A DNA stretch of 64,000 nt from Hymenopellis radicata (Eukaryota > Basidiomycota > Agaricomycetes > Agaricales > Physalacriaceae), in NCBI GenBank assembly GCA_015501595.1, contig JADNRX010000003.1, positions 620,001-684,000 of the forward strand, in the 5' to 3' direction. The translations under genes were made by a program, and so were the position numbers. Positions 11,807 to 24,422 of this stretch are shown here, piece by piece. The notes under the pieces were generated by a model that was not told where the DNA came from, made no database searches, and was given only the letters and a program-made list of their open reading frames with translations. Numbering within the stretch: the first letter of the stretch is position 1; each line of letters begins with the position of its first letter.

Positions 11807-13195
11807 TTACTCGTCATCGTCGTCGTCGTCGGCTTCTTCGAGCCACTGAAAGCATTGTACGTTAGCGAAGAATACACGGAGACACGACGAATGCCACGTA
11901 CCTTTAGGAAGGGTTCACTAGCCTTACGCACCATCTTGCTGGTTTCCTTATCCGTGTACTTCTTACTGACATGCGTACCCCATTGCGTGACGACTTCCTC
12001 ATCGAGGATATCGACTTGATAAAGGGCCATGAGGATCTTAGGAACAGCCGGAAGGAGGTCGGGATACGTAAGGCCGACGAGACGCTCAATGCCGCCCAAC
12101 AAACACTTCTGATGTTTCTCGGACGTTACCATCTGAAGCCCAGTGAGTGAAGCGAAGGTAACGACGACGTTCCAACATACCTTCGAAAAGAGCGCTGCAT
12201 ACAGAGGAATTTGTTTGAGAACGTCCTCCGTGAAAAGGGCCTGAACGAGGACAAGGATGGTCTTGTGTTTCTTTTCGATGCCCAATTCCTCCGCCTTCTT
12301 GTAGACCGCGATCGAAAAGGTCTTCGCGTCGTCGATGTCGCGGTTCTCCTTGATCCAGTTGCCCAGGACGGCGTAGGGGCTGTTGGCATCATCGTCACTA
12401 CCATCATCATCTCCATTGAGGACCACGCTGGCCATGGTTCCTTCCAGCGCCTTGATACGCTGTTTGACAGCCTCCGGAGAGGTATCTGCGGACCAGTCCT
12501 CCTTAGCAAGAGCAGTGTCGGTGTTGAGCTCCTTGGCTTCCGCCTTAATCTTCTTTGTCAGCTCATCATCACTCTCGGCGCCGTCGGGGACTGGTTCCTC
12601 GCCGTTCTCGGGCGTGCTATCACCTCCACCTCCGACACCAGCGGCAGCATCACCAGCACCCGTTTTGTTCTTGCCCTTCTTGACCTTTACCGGAGGGTTT
12701 TTCAAGATGAACGTGGTAAGCTTGTGACGCATGTCGACCCCGGTACGTTCACCACAGGCCTTGCAATCACGGATGATATCTTCGGACCTGCCCGCCTTGA
12801 GAATGACGAGCTCAGTCTCGGGGTTCTTGCACGATTTGCAGAGCACGAATTTGTCGATGAAAACGTCGAGAAGTTCACGGAGGCGATTGGCGTCGTGGGC
12901 ACCGTTCACAATATACCGCTCGTTCTTCTCGTCGAACGACGTCTGAGCGCCTAGTTCGCAACCAAAGAACTTGGTGGTATACGTTGGGGGCCGGCTGAGA
13001 GCGCGGGCGACATCTGTCATGTTGGGGATGACGGTTTTGATGCCATTGCCCTTGCCCTCAATCTTGGTGGTGAGGAGCGGCATGCTACAGTCGTCGTTGA
13101 GTTCTGAATCCTACAGTCAGGCGCTAGTAGACATACCGGTAGCGGTAAAATTTGTCATCGACATCGCGTCGAATGTTCACAATTCCAGCGGCCAT
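11807..13195 (-). CDS. TIF5: Translation initiation factor eIF5
   Basis: eIF5 is the GTPase-activating protein for eIF2 in the 43S/48S pre-initiation complex. Exon 1 (MAAGIVNIRRDVDDKFYRYR) holds the invariant Arg of the GAP domain (the GIVNIRRD region). It joins MPLLTTKIEGKGNGIKTVI, then the zinc-binding region CKSCKNPETELVI...CKACGERTGVD. An acidic linker follows, then a C-terminal W2/HEAT domain. The last exon gives FLK|WLEEADDDDDDE, the aromatic/acidic box at the extreme C-terminus. One intron inside the W2 domain (near 12134-12181, 48 bases) has no stop and is a multiple of three, so simple ORF calling reads through it. The start at 13195 was chosen because it supplies the conserved N-terminus. 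Confidence 0.93.
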
Positions 13196-13894
13196 ATTGG
13201 GCAAATTATTTAGCGCTAAAGCAAAGGAAAAGTGAATACAAGTACTCCAGTGCATGGAGACAACTTACAGAAGTGAAAAGAGAATCGGAAAACAGTTTTT
13301 TATGTTTGGATATACCGATTGGCGGACGAAGCATGAATCCTCTGTCTTGTAACTGACAGAAGACGGAAGAGTGGGAGTGGGGGGAGTGGGTAGACTCAAT
13401 TGTGAAGAACAACACTAGAGAAAGTCGATATTGTCCGGTCCGCGTGCTCTGGTCGAGGGGATGGTGGTGGTCGCTGAGAGAGAGAGAGAGAGCCGGAGGC
13501 CACGCAGAGGGAATGCAGAAAAGCTGAGTTTGAATTCTGCCGGCCGTGCCAAGGCTGGTCTCACCTCAGCTCAGCCATCGCCTCCGATGCTCTCCGAGTT
13601 GGTGACTAGCGCAATGACTCATGTTTGCCGTCAATTCAATGTTCGTACTATTTATTTGCATGGCTGTACAGAAGATGAGGTGTTAATGTAAGGTGTAATT
13701 CAGGATAAACCCAGTGCATTTACAGTACTGAATAATGCGAAAGAGATGCTACAATGTCTAGTCGTCAATAAATTAACAGTTTTAAGCAGAAAAGTGATGA
13801 AAGTTCGCAAGAGACGGGCGAGAATGAGTGACAGGTCCAGGTTCCAATAATCTGGAGGGAGAATGAGCAACAGGCTGGGATACTGAAGAACAAC
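13196..13894. other. Intergenic region with a GA microsatellite
   Basis: Upstream region of eIF5 and 3' side of the F-box gene. A (GA)n tract lies at 13475-13492, within the presumed eIF5 promoter. No gene was found here. Confidence 0.5.
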
Positions 13895-16418
13895 TTACTT
13901 CAACCAAATCCTTCCTCCGCCGCTTTTGTCACGAACAAACTCCCATTCGCGAGGTGCCGGAACGACGCCACGCAAACAGTCCAGCAAATATTGTCTGCCT
14001 TCAGACGTCCCTTCTCCTTCAAGAACCCACTCGCCTTCCCAACCAATACCCATAGCAGTTGCTGCACCAATACCATTAGGGTTTCCGTTAACAGCACCGA
14101 CATCATTCAAAGTGACGCCACCCCGCCACACTCTGGCAGTCCAAGCCCATTTACGCACGCTCGCGAAGCCGCCGCGCGAATGCGGACTTCGGACGCTTGC
14201 CACCTGGCTGATGAGCTGCATCTGTGGTTCTTCGCCACCAGAAGGCGGAGGCAGGTGCCCAAGAGACATTCGAAGACTGCCCCCTCGTAGACCCGCGGAC
14301 GCATTAAACGATGCACGCGTGCGAGGGGCATTCCCAGACGGGATGATATGATCGTAATAGAACGGCGACGGAAGAGATATCGCATCCTCGACAGGCAGTC
14401 GATCCTCGAGAGGACAGAACGGGACCAGATACGAGCCATTGAAGATCAGCCATTTCCTGGTGTCCTTGCTCTTGTTATCTATCCGACTGCGACTGCGGAC
14501 CTGGGATGGTTCGCGACTGGGGACAGGGTTATCCTCCCCCGCACTCTCTTCGCCTCCTGATGCGCTCCCCGCAGGAGGCACGTACCCCAGATTGCAGACC
14601 ACATCTCCTATACTCAGATGCTCCCAAAGACCAGACTCGACCAACTGTTCTTCGCATTTCTGAATGTTGGATCCACCACCCGCAGCATAGAAATACTCGG
14701 GCTCTAGGAACTCGGGCCCTTCTGATAACTCTGAACACGGTACATATACCCTCAAAACGGGTGCCCGCACACGAGATGTGGCTAAAATCAAGTCATGGGG
14801 TGATGTGAGAGCAGATAGAACGGCTGGAGGAGGCGACGGTGAGCTATATCGCTCACTATGTGCAAATGGTGGAGATGATGTGTCTCCCGACGTTAACCCA
14901 GACCCATGTGCACTCGAAAAGGAGCTATTGCTCGAATTGAAATTGCTCGACGCGAATCTGCGATGCGGTTGCTGAAAGCCGAATTCCTCGTCGGAGGCCC
15001 ATCCTTCAGATGCCGAGACAGCGTGGGCAGACGCAGCACGCCTCACATTGTGTGATACAGATGCATTGATGAGAGACCTGCGCCAGCCCGTCGAATAATA
15101 CTTGAGATCTTTGGGATCCGAGGGAGGCGGAAGTGCCACCGAATTACCTCCAAATATTGATATCCTTCTGCGCGGATGTGAAGATGATGAGGTAGTAGAA
15201 GCGTTCCTGACTTGTTCCGAAGAACGCGGTGCACGATGACTTCGACGCGACTGCAGTACGCGCGCATGTTTGGTATTTGCCGAAAATGCAGAAGGGGCGG
15301 TGCTCTCTGCTTGCCCGGGTACACGTTCTGAGCGGCTTGAACGTGCGTTTTGTGTCGAGGGGCTCGGACCCGGGGGTGTAGAGTGGTGGCGATTATGTTT
15401 GGACGGTACAGGTGGGGGTATATCGGGACGCGGTTTAGAGAGAGGCGCCGGGAAAGTCAGTTCCTTCACGCTGCTTTGCTTGCTCCTCCCGTCATTGATA
15501 GTGGATCTATCCCTAGACAAGGAAGGCACTAATTGAGGTCCCTGCAAGGAATTTGACGGATAGTCATCCATGATCATCGGGTCGACCTCGGGTTCGGGTT
15601 CAAGGGGCGGGGGTAGCGAGGAGCTGTGCGCAAGCGACTGGAGGAGCAAAACGAATCGGGAATGAGCTTGCGTGAGACATGCTAGCTTCTGGGACCGAGT
15701 AGCATCGGCAGTCGAGGGAATGGATGAAGAAAGAGTGGAAAGAGCGCGCGTGGGATATATATGGAGGGGAGTGTGTTGGGATATAACTGTCACTGCCATG
15801 AGAACGAGAGCCTTGAAAAGAGCAAAGAGACGAACGAAGTAAATCAAGGTCATGCAAAGTCACCGGCACATCGCTGGTACCGTCCCGAGAGATATTCTGC
15901 ATTCGCAAACATGCTCCGTAACCCTCCACATATCTTGCAAGAACAACGTCCTTCAGCTGCGGTGTATTCAAAATACCTCGCAGTGTGCGACACGTCTGGG
16001 TAAGGGATATGAAATCGGTCCATGGTAGAAACGAAAGCAGTCCCGAGAGCGACTGAGGTGTGGCGGCGAATTTTGCGAAACCTTCTCTGGATGGACGCAT
16101 TGGTTGGGGAGAAGGACGCGAATGGACGCGATATGAGGATGGAGCTGGGGAAGCCGAAGGACGCCGCGAGGATGACCGAAGACCAGAAGTCGAAGGATCA
16201 TCGACTGGGATGGGCGGCAAAGCTCGCGCAGTCCTCGAAGTGCTTGTTGATGTGATGGATGAGATGCTGTTTATGGTGGAGGTGCGTTCGGGCCGGCCAG
16301 CGCGATAGGACACCTCCATGGTTGAAGCGGGGAGGCTCATGAGATGCGGTGGATACAGCGTAGTACTCGACCCCGTAGAGTGGTGCTGGAGAGACGAAGA
16401 ACTTACGGCCAGTGCCAT
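13895..16418 (-). CDS. F-box domain protein with long disordered region
   Basis: About 820 residues in at least two exons. After a low-complexity N-terminus ([18 protein letters not shown]) comes an F-box-like segment at roughly residues 120-165: [41 protein letters not shown]-boxes bind Skp1 and recruit substrates to SCF ubiquitin ligases. An intron with donor GTTCGT and acceptor GGCAG near 15787-15832 joins LHDLDLL to [13 protein letters not shown]. Then follow a Ser/Pro/Arg-rich middle and a structured C-terminal domain ([48 protein letters not shown]). The C-terminal block is unknown to me but looks conserved. Confidence 0.75.
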
Positions 16419-16806
16419 GAATAGTAGTAGTACGGAAGCAAGTTACGACTTGTCGGCCCAAGAATGACCAAGACCGCTGCGATCGATATCAGGATTGCGA
16501 CAGCTGCGCGACAGATTCCCCGTTCACGAGGGCAAGGACGAGGGAAGGCTGTACCGGCTGGCGGAGAGGGAGACCAGGAAGGGGTATGAAATAGCTAAAG
16601 CGCAGGAGAAAAGGCAGCAACTAAGACGATCTTCATGGCGGCTATTTTATTGGTTTTGGAGGTGCAAAGTGTTTCGGGTTTGTCGACATGGGCAAGCCAA
16701 ACCGTCGGCTAATAATACAATGAGCAACTGGCCGATCAGGGCCGCGGAAGAGCCGATGGCGTGGTAAATTCGTGATTGGCTTACAGCTTGCCGTTGACGA
16801 GCATCA

Positions 16807-18106
16807 TGGCGGTGAGTGAATGTTGGTCGTCGTCGGACACAGCGCTGACGGCCCTTCCAGTCCAAGGAAATACTCGAGCGCGACATCTTTGGTGGTTCAG
16901 ACTCTGAGCTCTCATCCGATGAGAACGAAGGTGAGGAGTCCAGCACAGCATTCGGCGGTCATTTAGCCCATATAATTACAGAGCGCCCAGCCCAACAAAA
17001 GGCAGCGTATCCCTCCTCTGGCGACGAATCTGACGAAGACTATGCCCGCGAGAAACCCACCAAGAAGGGGCGTCCACAACCGCAAAAAATCATCAGAGGG
17101 CAGGTCCGGTGCTGGCACGAAACGCAAGCGCAAGATCGCTACCAAAAAAGACGATCCGTACCAGGACATTGACCTGAGCACTCTACCGCCCGACCAAGGT
17201 AAGGATTGTGATTCCACATATCATCCATGTCTCTGACTTGTGTGTGTCGCCTTAGCGAGCAAGATTCGTGTTGAACGACAAATTGAGGCCATTTTGAAGC
17301 CGAAAAAGTCAAATCGCCCCAAGAAACGCAAAAACAACGAAGAGGTTCTTGACAGTTTTGCCGACGACCAAGTTGCACGTTTACGCGAGGCCATGAACAA
17401 CGCTGTCGAAGAGGATAAGGCCTCTAAAGCCGATGGCCTACCTGCCACGGCGAAACTTAGGCTTCTTCCAGAAGTCATGGAGACCCTACGAAAGTAAGTC
17501 CACAAGCACTTTGGTCATTCAGTCTTGTAATCTACTCCGTGCAGGGCCTCTCTTGCTCAGTCTATCATCGATAACAATCTTCTCGAGGCCGTCAGGCTCT
17601 GGCTTGAACCTCTCCCCGATCATTCATTACCTTCTTTAAACATTCAACGCGAGTTCTTCCAGATCTTACCCAAGATGGAGTTTATCGACTCTTCTGTTCT
17701 CAAAGAATCTGGCCTTGGAAAGATCGTCATGTTTTACACGAAATGTAAACGCATAACGCCAGACATTTCCCGTATCGCCGAAGACCTGGTTGCGACCTGG
17801 TCGCGACCTATCATCAAACGCTCAGCGTCGTACAGGGACAGAGTTATCCCTCTTAGTGAAGGAGCGTTTGACACGAATACGACTGGGGAAAAGCTTCACT
17901 CTATTCTTGCGCGCGCCAAAGAGCAGGAGAAGTTCCGTGTACGAAAGAATGCTGTCATGGTGCCTCAGCGGGACTTGGGTAACTTCACTGTAGCGCCCAG
18001 GTCCAACTTGCGCCCGAACTCGACTATTGACGGAGATAGTGAACGGAGAAGGAATAACAACGCCCGCCTAAAGAGCTTGAAGTCTCGGCTAAGCAACAAC
18101 AAGTAA
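16807..18106 (+). CDS. SPN1: Transcription elongation factor IWS1/Spn1
   Basis: IWS1 binds Spt6 and RNA polymerase II during elongation. The first exon is only ATG-GCG, joined to SKEILERDIFGGSDSELSSD, an acidic N-terminus. The conserved TFIIS-N-like core is LPATAKLRLLPEVMETLRK, ASLAQSIIDNNLLEAVRLWL, EPLPDHSLPSLNIQREFFQI and GLGKIVMFYTKCKRITPDIS. It ends with AEDLVATWSRPIIKRSASYR and a basic tail. Odd point: between the acidic segment ...KKGRPQPQK and SSEGRSGAGTKRKRK the frame shifts at a run of six A (17084-17089). Five As would keep the frame. I see no intron that repairs it, so an assembly error is the likeliest cause. The gene is otherwise intact. Confidence 0.9.
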
Positions 18107-21057
18107 TCTTGGGTTGGGTTGTTCGGGTTTTTTTTGCGTTTAAGCGCTTATAGGATTCTTGTACACATCTAGATAGTCTGTACCATCACATTGCATCGCA
18201 TTTACGTTCCGAACTTCTGGCCAGCGCGACTTATTGTTTTGCCAGCCGCCCACCCCGGAGTCTCATAGAATGTTTTCAGGTGTTCGCGGGCATCGTGGAT
18301 TCTCCCGAAGGAGAACGCACGCGTTTGAAATCCTCCTTGTATTTTGTCTCGGGCATGCAGATATAACTCGGTGCGCCACCAATGTCGAGATGACAGCCCC
18401 GCAGCATGAATCACTTATTTTCAGCACTGCCATGTATGTTTAGTACGGTGGCGCCCACCCAGCGCCGGTAAAGCGCTCAATTACAATAGACGACAAACGC
18501 TGGGCGTCCGACTCTCATCCGAATCTGCAAATTGTCCTTACACGCCGCCGAGGCACACGTACGTTGATGCCAATCCTTTCAAAAGCGTCAAATTCGATCT
18601 GGGCGGAGCGTAGACGGGGTTTTCACTTTTACCCGGTAGAGGTTGACGTGGTCATGAAGCATGTTGACGCTTTTCGTGCTCGGCGGCGTGTATGGAGCTC
18701 CACTCAAAACCCATCGAGTCAATGGCGGGCGATTTTCAAGGTTCAATTTGGGATTTTCGTTGACCGGGTACGCGGATGGCCCGAGCTGACGCGCTGACGG
18801 GTGGTCCGAGGAGGATCGCCATCCGCGTCATGGAGGCTCCGAATGACGTCGACTATGCTGGCCCGCTAAAGCATCATACCTGCACCGACAGATATCATAC
18901 TTCGAATTCGTTGGTTGTTACTCACATCGTCTCAAGGATCGTGGAGCTCTTTGTATTACTTACCGATCGGCGGCGACACCGAAGACGAGAACGAAGTCGA
19001 GGAAGTTGGCCTATGATAGATGGCTTGCATGTCAGTCGGTCATCGCGGCTCCCCTTCCTAACGCCCTATGGCATTGGTAGCGAGCTCCGTTTCATTGTTC
19101 TCTAGCATTAACCTCTCGCGTTACACGTATTGCTCACACTCTAACTGGCATGTTTACCTTGCTTGGCCGGTTCGCGGGAGATTAACGTTACTCCTTCTAT
19201 GAAGACCGTCTGACCAAGTACGCTGCCTTTCAAAGGTTTCTTCTCTGGGGGTAACTTTGGAACAGTGGTTAAGCCGCTCAACGTTAATCCCATTCATCAC
19301 TGATGGTTTTTCACCTATCAGCACATCGAAGGACTCGCTATGAGCACAAGCATATGTTAAAACTCATTTACTTTCCTCGGAGGATGATAACAGCTTCGAA
19401 TTCTCTTTTTTACGGAAAGGTTCGCGTTTTACGAGTGCTTATTGCGCCACATCACATGCAGTCTGTTGAGAGTCTGGAAACCTGTCCATCAATAAGCTAT
19501 GTGCGCTTTTGTGCCGCACCTTCGTTTTCGCTCTTCAGTCAGCTTGTGTGGTAACCTTTATTCTCACCTTCATTTCAGGTCGCTTTTGCTCAGTGTCATG
19601 TAACGCAGCAAAAAATGGTACCCATTGTTGGTTCACTATAATAATACCAAGGCCTCCTCCAGGGTAATCTTGGGGACTATATCCACCGCGATAGCTCAGG
19701 TTATGGTTCTTTGACAGTCGGTTATCGCGCTCGATGACCTGAATCGATGGTCTGGATTTATTGCTTGACGCTGGTGGGGCCTGGGCGTCTGGGCAATTCG
19801 TTGATTGGTTCTTCAACCTGACGATTGTCAAGCGGACGTTAAGAGAGGCATGCTGGATTGTCTAGACGATGCTTTGATTTGAAGTGCTGAAGAGAATCCG
19901 AAACCGTCTTCTGTTGCCAGTCGACACGTGCTCGCAAATGATAAGGCGTCTATCCTTTTTCATCAGCCAATACTTACTGGAATCACTGTAGATAGGTTGC
20001 CAGTGTTGTTCGCCTTCACCACGACTTACATGTCTCTCCTTCGTATGATCGTCAGTAGTGTTCAACCAATGCCTTATGTCCTTGGGCGTTCCGAAGGACT
20101 GCAGGGTCGCCAGGATAAACACTGCAGCCCTTTTAATGTACGCCACACTGGGAGCTTTTAATTATCTTATCGCCGTAAGCGACCTTGGCGCAAATGAACT
20201 CTCCTCCCCTAACCTCAGCGTCAGGTCTGCCTGTCCGAAGACAGACTTGAGGAGTGTCATTAATTTCGGCTACACGCATCTACACCCGAAGGATATAGTG
20301 GACCACTTAGTCTGTCACCACTAAGTGAGGTGCGCCGCGCTCCCGAACCAAAGTTTTCTGTCTTTTCTCGTATCTGTCGAATCAATGTGATTCACTGACA
20401 ACAGAGAGCTTCTGTCTCTGATGGAGGAAGAAACGTGACCACTGACAGGATTGCGAATGGATCCCTGTTCTGATGATCCTTGCATTTGTTGGACGCCTTG
20501 AAGGCGAGGTACAATATCCAACTCAGCAGGTCAACAGACGTCCTTGATGCTTGATGGAAGCCAGATGGAAGCACCAGGATGCGTACTGTTGCTCGCGGCT
20601 ACGGGAGGTAACTAGTAACTGATTGGACAACGATGATGTGACACAGTGAGTTGCTTCTCTGCGCTGTGATGCACCTGCACAAATACAGCAAGTGAGATGT
20701 CTACTTTGAATAGAGAAGAAATGAGACGTTTATGGGCATATTGGGGATTACAGCGAAGTCAGGGCGAATTCCAGGCGAGGCTACGCACAATTAACGGAAT
20801 TGATGTCTCCGCGCTACGGGCAATAAAGACCAGCGCAGCACGACGTATGGCATCGGACGATGCAACATCAATGTGACTGGAGAGAGAGATCACCACGCGC
20901 CAAAGTTGGATCATCCAAGCTCAATAACGAGTTCGAGCTTTGATGACACGAGGCCCGATTAGATCTGCCTGCAGTTGCCTTTTCGGGCCGTGAGAGTGGC
21001 AAAGTATCAACCCGTGGCATGGCGATTTGAGATTGTCCTTCTCTCCGCATTTCCATC
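18107..21057. other. 2.9 kb stretch with no recognisable gene
   Basis: After the 3' end of IWS1 (T-rich stretch at 18129) there are only short ORFs with no family resemblance and no convincing intron chain. Small inverted repeats occur, for example CGCGGATGGC near 18770 with GCCATCCGCG near 18820. It could hold a decayed transposon or a non-coding transcript; nothing more can be supported. Confidence 0.5.
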
Positions 21058-22836
21058 ATGTCGCGGCGGCAAAACCGCGTCGCTCCTCTCACTCTCATCC
21101 TGCCTAATCCGCCTCTGCCCCGCCGTCGCTCGTCGCTGCTCTCAGCGGGCTCGGCGTCGTCAGCACCCAGGACACCGCGTTCTTCATGCGGCTCGCCCGC
21201 CTGTGCATCCTGGATACTGAACCCCAGCAACAGAAAATCCTCCGATAGCTGGAACAGCTCAAACAACGATTTCGGAGACGAGGGCGATGCTGCCGAGTGG
21301 AAACAAGACCATATTCTATTACTTTCACGCGTATGTCGTCTCTCACAAAAATTGTGCTCTTCGTCCCTGATAATGTGTGCACAGACACTAGACGCACTGC
21401 CGTCTCACCTAGTCACTCCTTTCCACGGTCCTATACCGCCTTCAAATCTTCTTGACAAGATTGCTCGCGGTATTGCAGAGGCCAAAGGCCGGTTGAATGG
21501 CCTTTCTCCCTTCGGGCAACCCGCGTAAAGCTCATTGAACTCGCCCGTGCCCGCGCCAGAGACGACAACCGCATGGTCACCGACGAAAATGACGGTCAGT
21601 GCCGTGGCGAAGGCGACGCTGCCGGTGTTCCCAAGAAGCGCCCAGTTTACCGTCAATCAAGCATGGACTTTATATATGGATCCATCACCGAGGATCAAGA
21701 GGAGGTAGAGAGTATAAACCGGTATGTACAGCCTTCATAGCGATGTCCTTTACTCACAGTATCGTTTCCTTAGCTTGTCTAATCGCCTGCAACGCACTTC
21801 GGACTTTCTTCCCACAAGTCACTCCAATTTCCATCCATATTCACGGACACGCCATCTGCCTCAGCAGCGGCCCTCCTCGCCTGCTCGGCTAGGCCATGTC
21901 CCATCCCTCAGTCCTTCTACCCCCAGCACATCGACGCTGACTACTTTGTCTTCCATATCATCAAGTCGTGCTCACAACCGACGGTCTGGTGCTACGCTCT
22001 CCTCGATGACCTCCAACGAATCTATGAGCAGTCTCGGATTGGCCGACGCCAAGATCCCGTTCCAGCTTCTGCCCTCATCTATGACATCTGCCCCAGATCC
22101 TCGCGTTCAGCGCGTTCGTCGTTCAGAGTCCTTCTGTGCGCCTGTTCCTTCCAAGGAACACCTGGCATTCGTCCCTCCTTCAACGCCAGCTCCGGTTCGT
22201 CAGACAATCAAACGAGCCCCGTCGTATGGCGCTATTGCGCAAGAATCCAAGGAAGTGAATCGGGCCAGGGCTGCCAACGACGGCGTTTTGCCTCGTGAGA
22301 ACATTCCTTACCCTTCTTCGGACGAGGAGGAAAAACTTCGTACAAAACAGGCCAAGAAAGTGAAGACAAAAACAGGCAGCGTTCCATCGCCTTCCGCATC
22401 CGCATCTCCCGAAGCCAAGCAGAAGACTCCGAAGAAGTGCAGAGAGCGGAAGGAGTCTGCTAAATCTCATACAGCAAGCTTCAAGGTCAGCGATCAGTCG
22501 CCGTCCCCATCTACGCTTGGGGTAGGTAAATCACCTTCTCGACAACGCATGAACCTACAACGTAATCCGAGCATGTTCGGTGCTGAATTGCCCCAGCTTC
22601 ACTCCGCTTCGTCCCCCGCCGAAATTCCCACATCCTACGAACCACCGTCGACGGTCGCCCCAGCTTCCCCGAAGAAGACGCCTACCTTACGCCGAGTCAA
22701 GCGCATGGGTCTGGCTCCATCACGAAGAATATCGTTTGGAAGTTTGGTCCCTCCGCAATCGGTTAGTGGTCATGAAGCCGACGTCGAAGACGATGACGGC
22801 GATCGTGGATTGGCGAGCGCATTTCAAATGAAATGA
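21058..22836 (+). CDS. Conserved basidiomycete protein, disordered, unknown function
   Basis: The start MSRRQNRVAPLTLILPNPPL leads to a helical region LLSR|TLDALPSHLVTPFHG, LLDKIARGIAEAKG and WPFSLRATRVKLIELARARA. This is followed by KRPVYRQSSMDFIYG and LSNRLQRTSDFLPTS. The rest is Ser/Pro/Lys-rich, ending FGSLVPPQSVSGHEADVEDD. Introns at about 21331 and 21722 are clear from frame and splice sites. The reading frame breaks near 21490-21500 between AEAKGRL and WPFSLRATRV; one missing base would restore it. The RQSSMDF and SNRLQRT blocks are likely the conserved short motifs. No enzymatic domain is visible. Confidence 0.7.
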
Positions 22837-23870
22837 CAGGACAACACCGGTTTACTGGATTTATCGTGCTTGATTTCTTGCTCATTCTTGGAACGCATGT
22901 GTTCCCATGTAACATCATCACCTCTCGGCGATACCGCGTCTGAGTTCCACCCTATCGACTAAACATACCTGCAATACGCAGTCACACCCGGCTACACCAC
23001 ATCCAAACACATCTCCACTCCTCTCTCAAATATGTCTCACGACATCGACATTCATTCCTTGTGCTTGATTTCACTCCTTGCTGTCATCTTTTGTTTGCTG
23101 CCATTGTCACCATCATTATCGTTCTCTTCTCTCCTGTGCTCATACTGTACCATCACCGTCCTTCACTCATTGCATCTCGTGTTTTGCCAAATCACCCTCC
23201 TTCGTCGCTTCGATTCAATACTCACCCAAGTTCAGAGGCATACTCATTCATTCATTCATTCATTTCCTTTCGTCGACACCACTCACACACCCCGACACCT
23301 CTATCAACCCTACTCCGCGGATACCTTGCGATCACGAAATATCGCAGGCGTGTAAAATACGCAAATTCCATCTTGCGCCCCAATCCATCAGCTTGGATTG
23401 CTTCGAATGCGATACATTGTTCGCTGTATGTATTATTACTTATCGGTTCCTCTGGTACTATAGATTGGCTGCTGGTTTTCTGTCATTCGTTTTCGAGACC
23501 GTCACATTTCTTTTGTTTTCTTGTCCCATACGCGAGTTCAACTTGTGCTTGTAATATACCATTCGCCTGGAATACTTTAATCACCAATTGATTGACGGAC
23601 GTGGATGTTGCTAAGCTCCCTGAGAAGCGTGTCAAGGCTCGAACTCATGTCTGCCTCGAGGCGTCGGTCGAAGTGAATGGAGAAAGCAGTTGAACAGATG
23701 TAGACGGCCCTTGTGCTACACCGGGCTTGCTTGTGGGACGTACATATGAGAGGGAAGGAGGGGCTGCATGGGTCCGAAGTATCGATGCCAACGCAAGCAA
23801 TACAAAAGTGTGGATGCAAGGGGGTTGATTCACGCTGCGGCAGATTGAAAAGCAGTCTATTATGGCACAG
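22837..23870. other. Intergenic, pyrimidine-rich region
   Basis: Long open frames at 23030-23590 in several frames come from strong C/T bias (few stop codons), not from a gene. A TCAT microsatellite lies near 23246-23267. No gene is recognised. Confidence 0.5.
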
Positions 23871-24275
23871 TTACTCTTTCTGTACACGAACGGGGGTAAG
23901 ACTGCATGGCGGCAACTTGTAGAGGAGATGCGCCTACCTTGGTGATTTCGACCTTGATGGGCCACTGGAACCCGGTGGCTGCCGGGGCCTCTGCACGGCG
24001 CTTCGCATCATATTCCTCCAATTTCGCTCTCCTCCGTGCCAGCTCTGCGCCAAAGCGCATGTCAAAGTCCCAGGAAAGGTAGCCTAGGTAGCCAAAGAGG
24101 ACGGTCGAGGCAGCATGGCCCCACAAGTCTGGCAGAAGGAGGTTATATTGTTCGTTGCAAGTATTATTAAATGGCACGCACTTTCAAAGGGATTGCGTTT
24201 CTGGATTCCTAGCTGGCCGAACCTGGCAGCCAGGCCGAATGCAGAGAACCCAAGAACGTTCGCTAGCAGCGACAT
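23871..24275 (-). CDS. Small single-pass, probably mitochondrial membrane protein
   Basis: About 97 residues in three exons: MSLLANVLGFSAFGLAARFG with QLGIQKRNPFE|N, then LWGHAASTVLFGYLGYLSWD (a hydrophobic segment), then a charged coiled-coil-like tail RFGAELARRRAKLEEYDAKR, ending ...EITK|KE. The third exon supplies only Lys-Glu-stop after the intron whose donor is GTAGGCG. The layout (short N-terminus, one membrane helix, charged helix) is that of accessory subunits of respiratory complex I; a fungal NUXM-like subunit is possible. The family assignment is uncertain; the gene model is firm because splice sites and frames agree. Confidence 0.65.
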
Positions 24276-24326
24276 TGGTATTGATGACGGGTTGGTTGGA
24301 CGCTGAGAGCGGGATCAAGTCAAGTC

Positions 24327-24333
24327 TATAAAA
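24327..24333 (+). promoter_or_regulatory. TATA box of the TPR gene
   Basis: TATAAAA about 90 bases before the ATG at 24423, followed by a pyrimidine-rich leader typical of fungal promoters. Confidence 0.5.
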
Positions 24334-24422
24334 GGCAGTTGTGTGTTCTCGACTGCAGATTTCTATCTTTTCCCTTCACCTCACTATATCTGTTGTAGCA
24401 AAGTCTGCTCTCCCAGTAAAAG

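Noticed and set aside
12211..12954. 247-codon plus-strand ORF opposite eIF5
   Set aside because: It lies entirely antisense to the well-supported eIF5 coding sequence.
18449..18515. Inverted GC-rich repeat (CGCCCACCCAGCG / CGCTGGGCG) as a MITE end
   Set aside because: The arms are short and imperfect, and no target duplication could be found.
23032..23591. Long overlapping ORFs in three frames on the plus strand
   Set aside because: The DNA is pyrimidine-rich with few stops; the translations are Ser/Leu/His strings without family features or splice structure.
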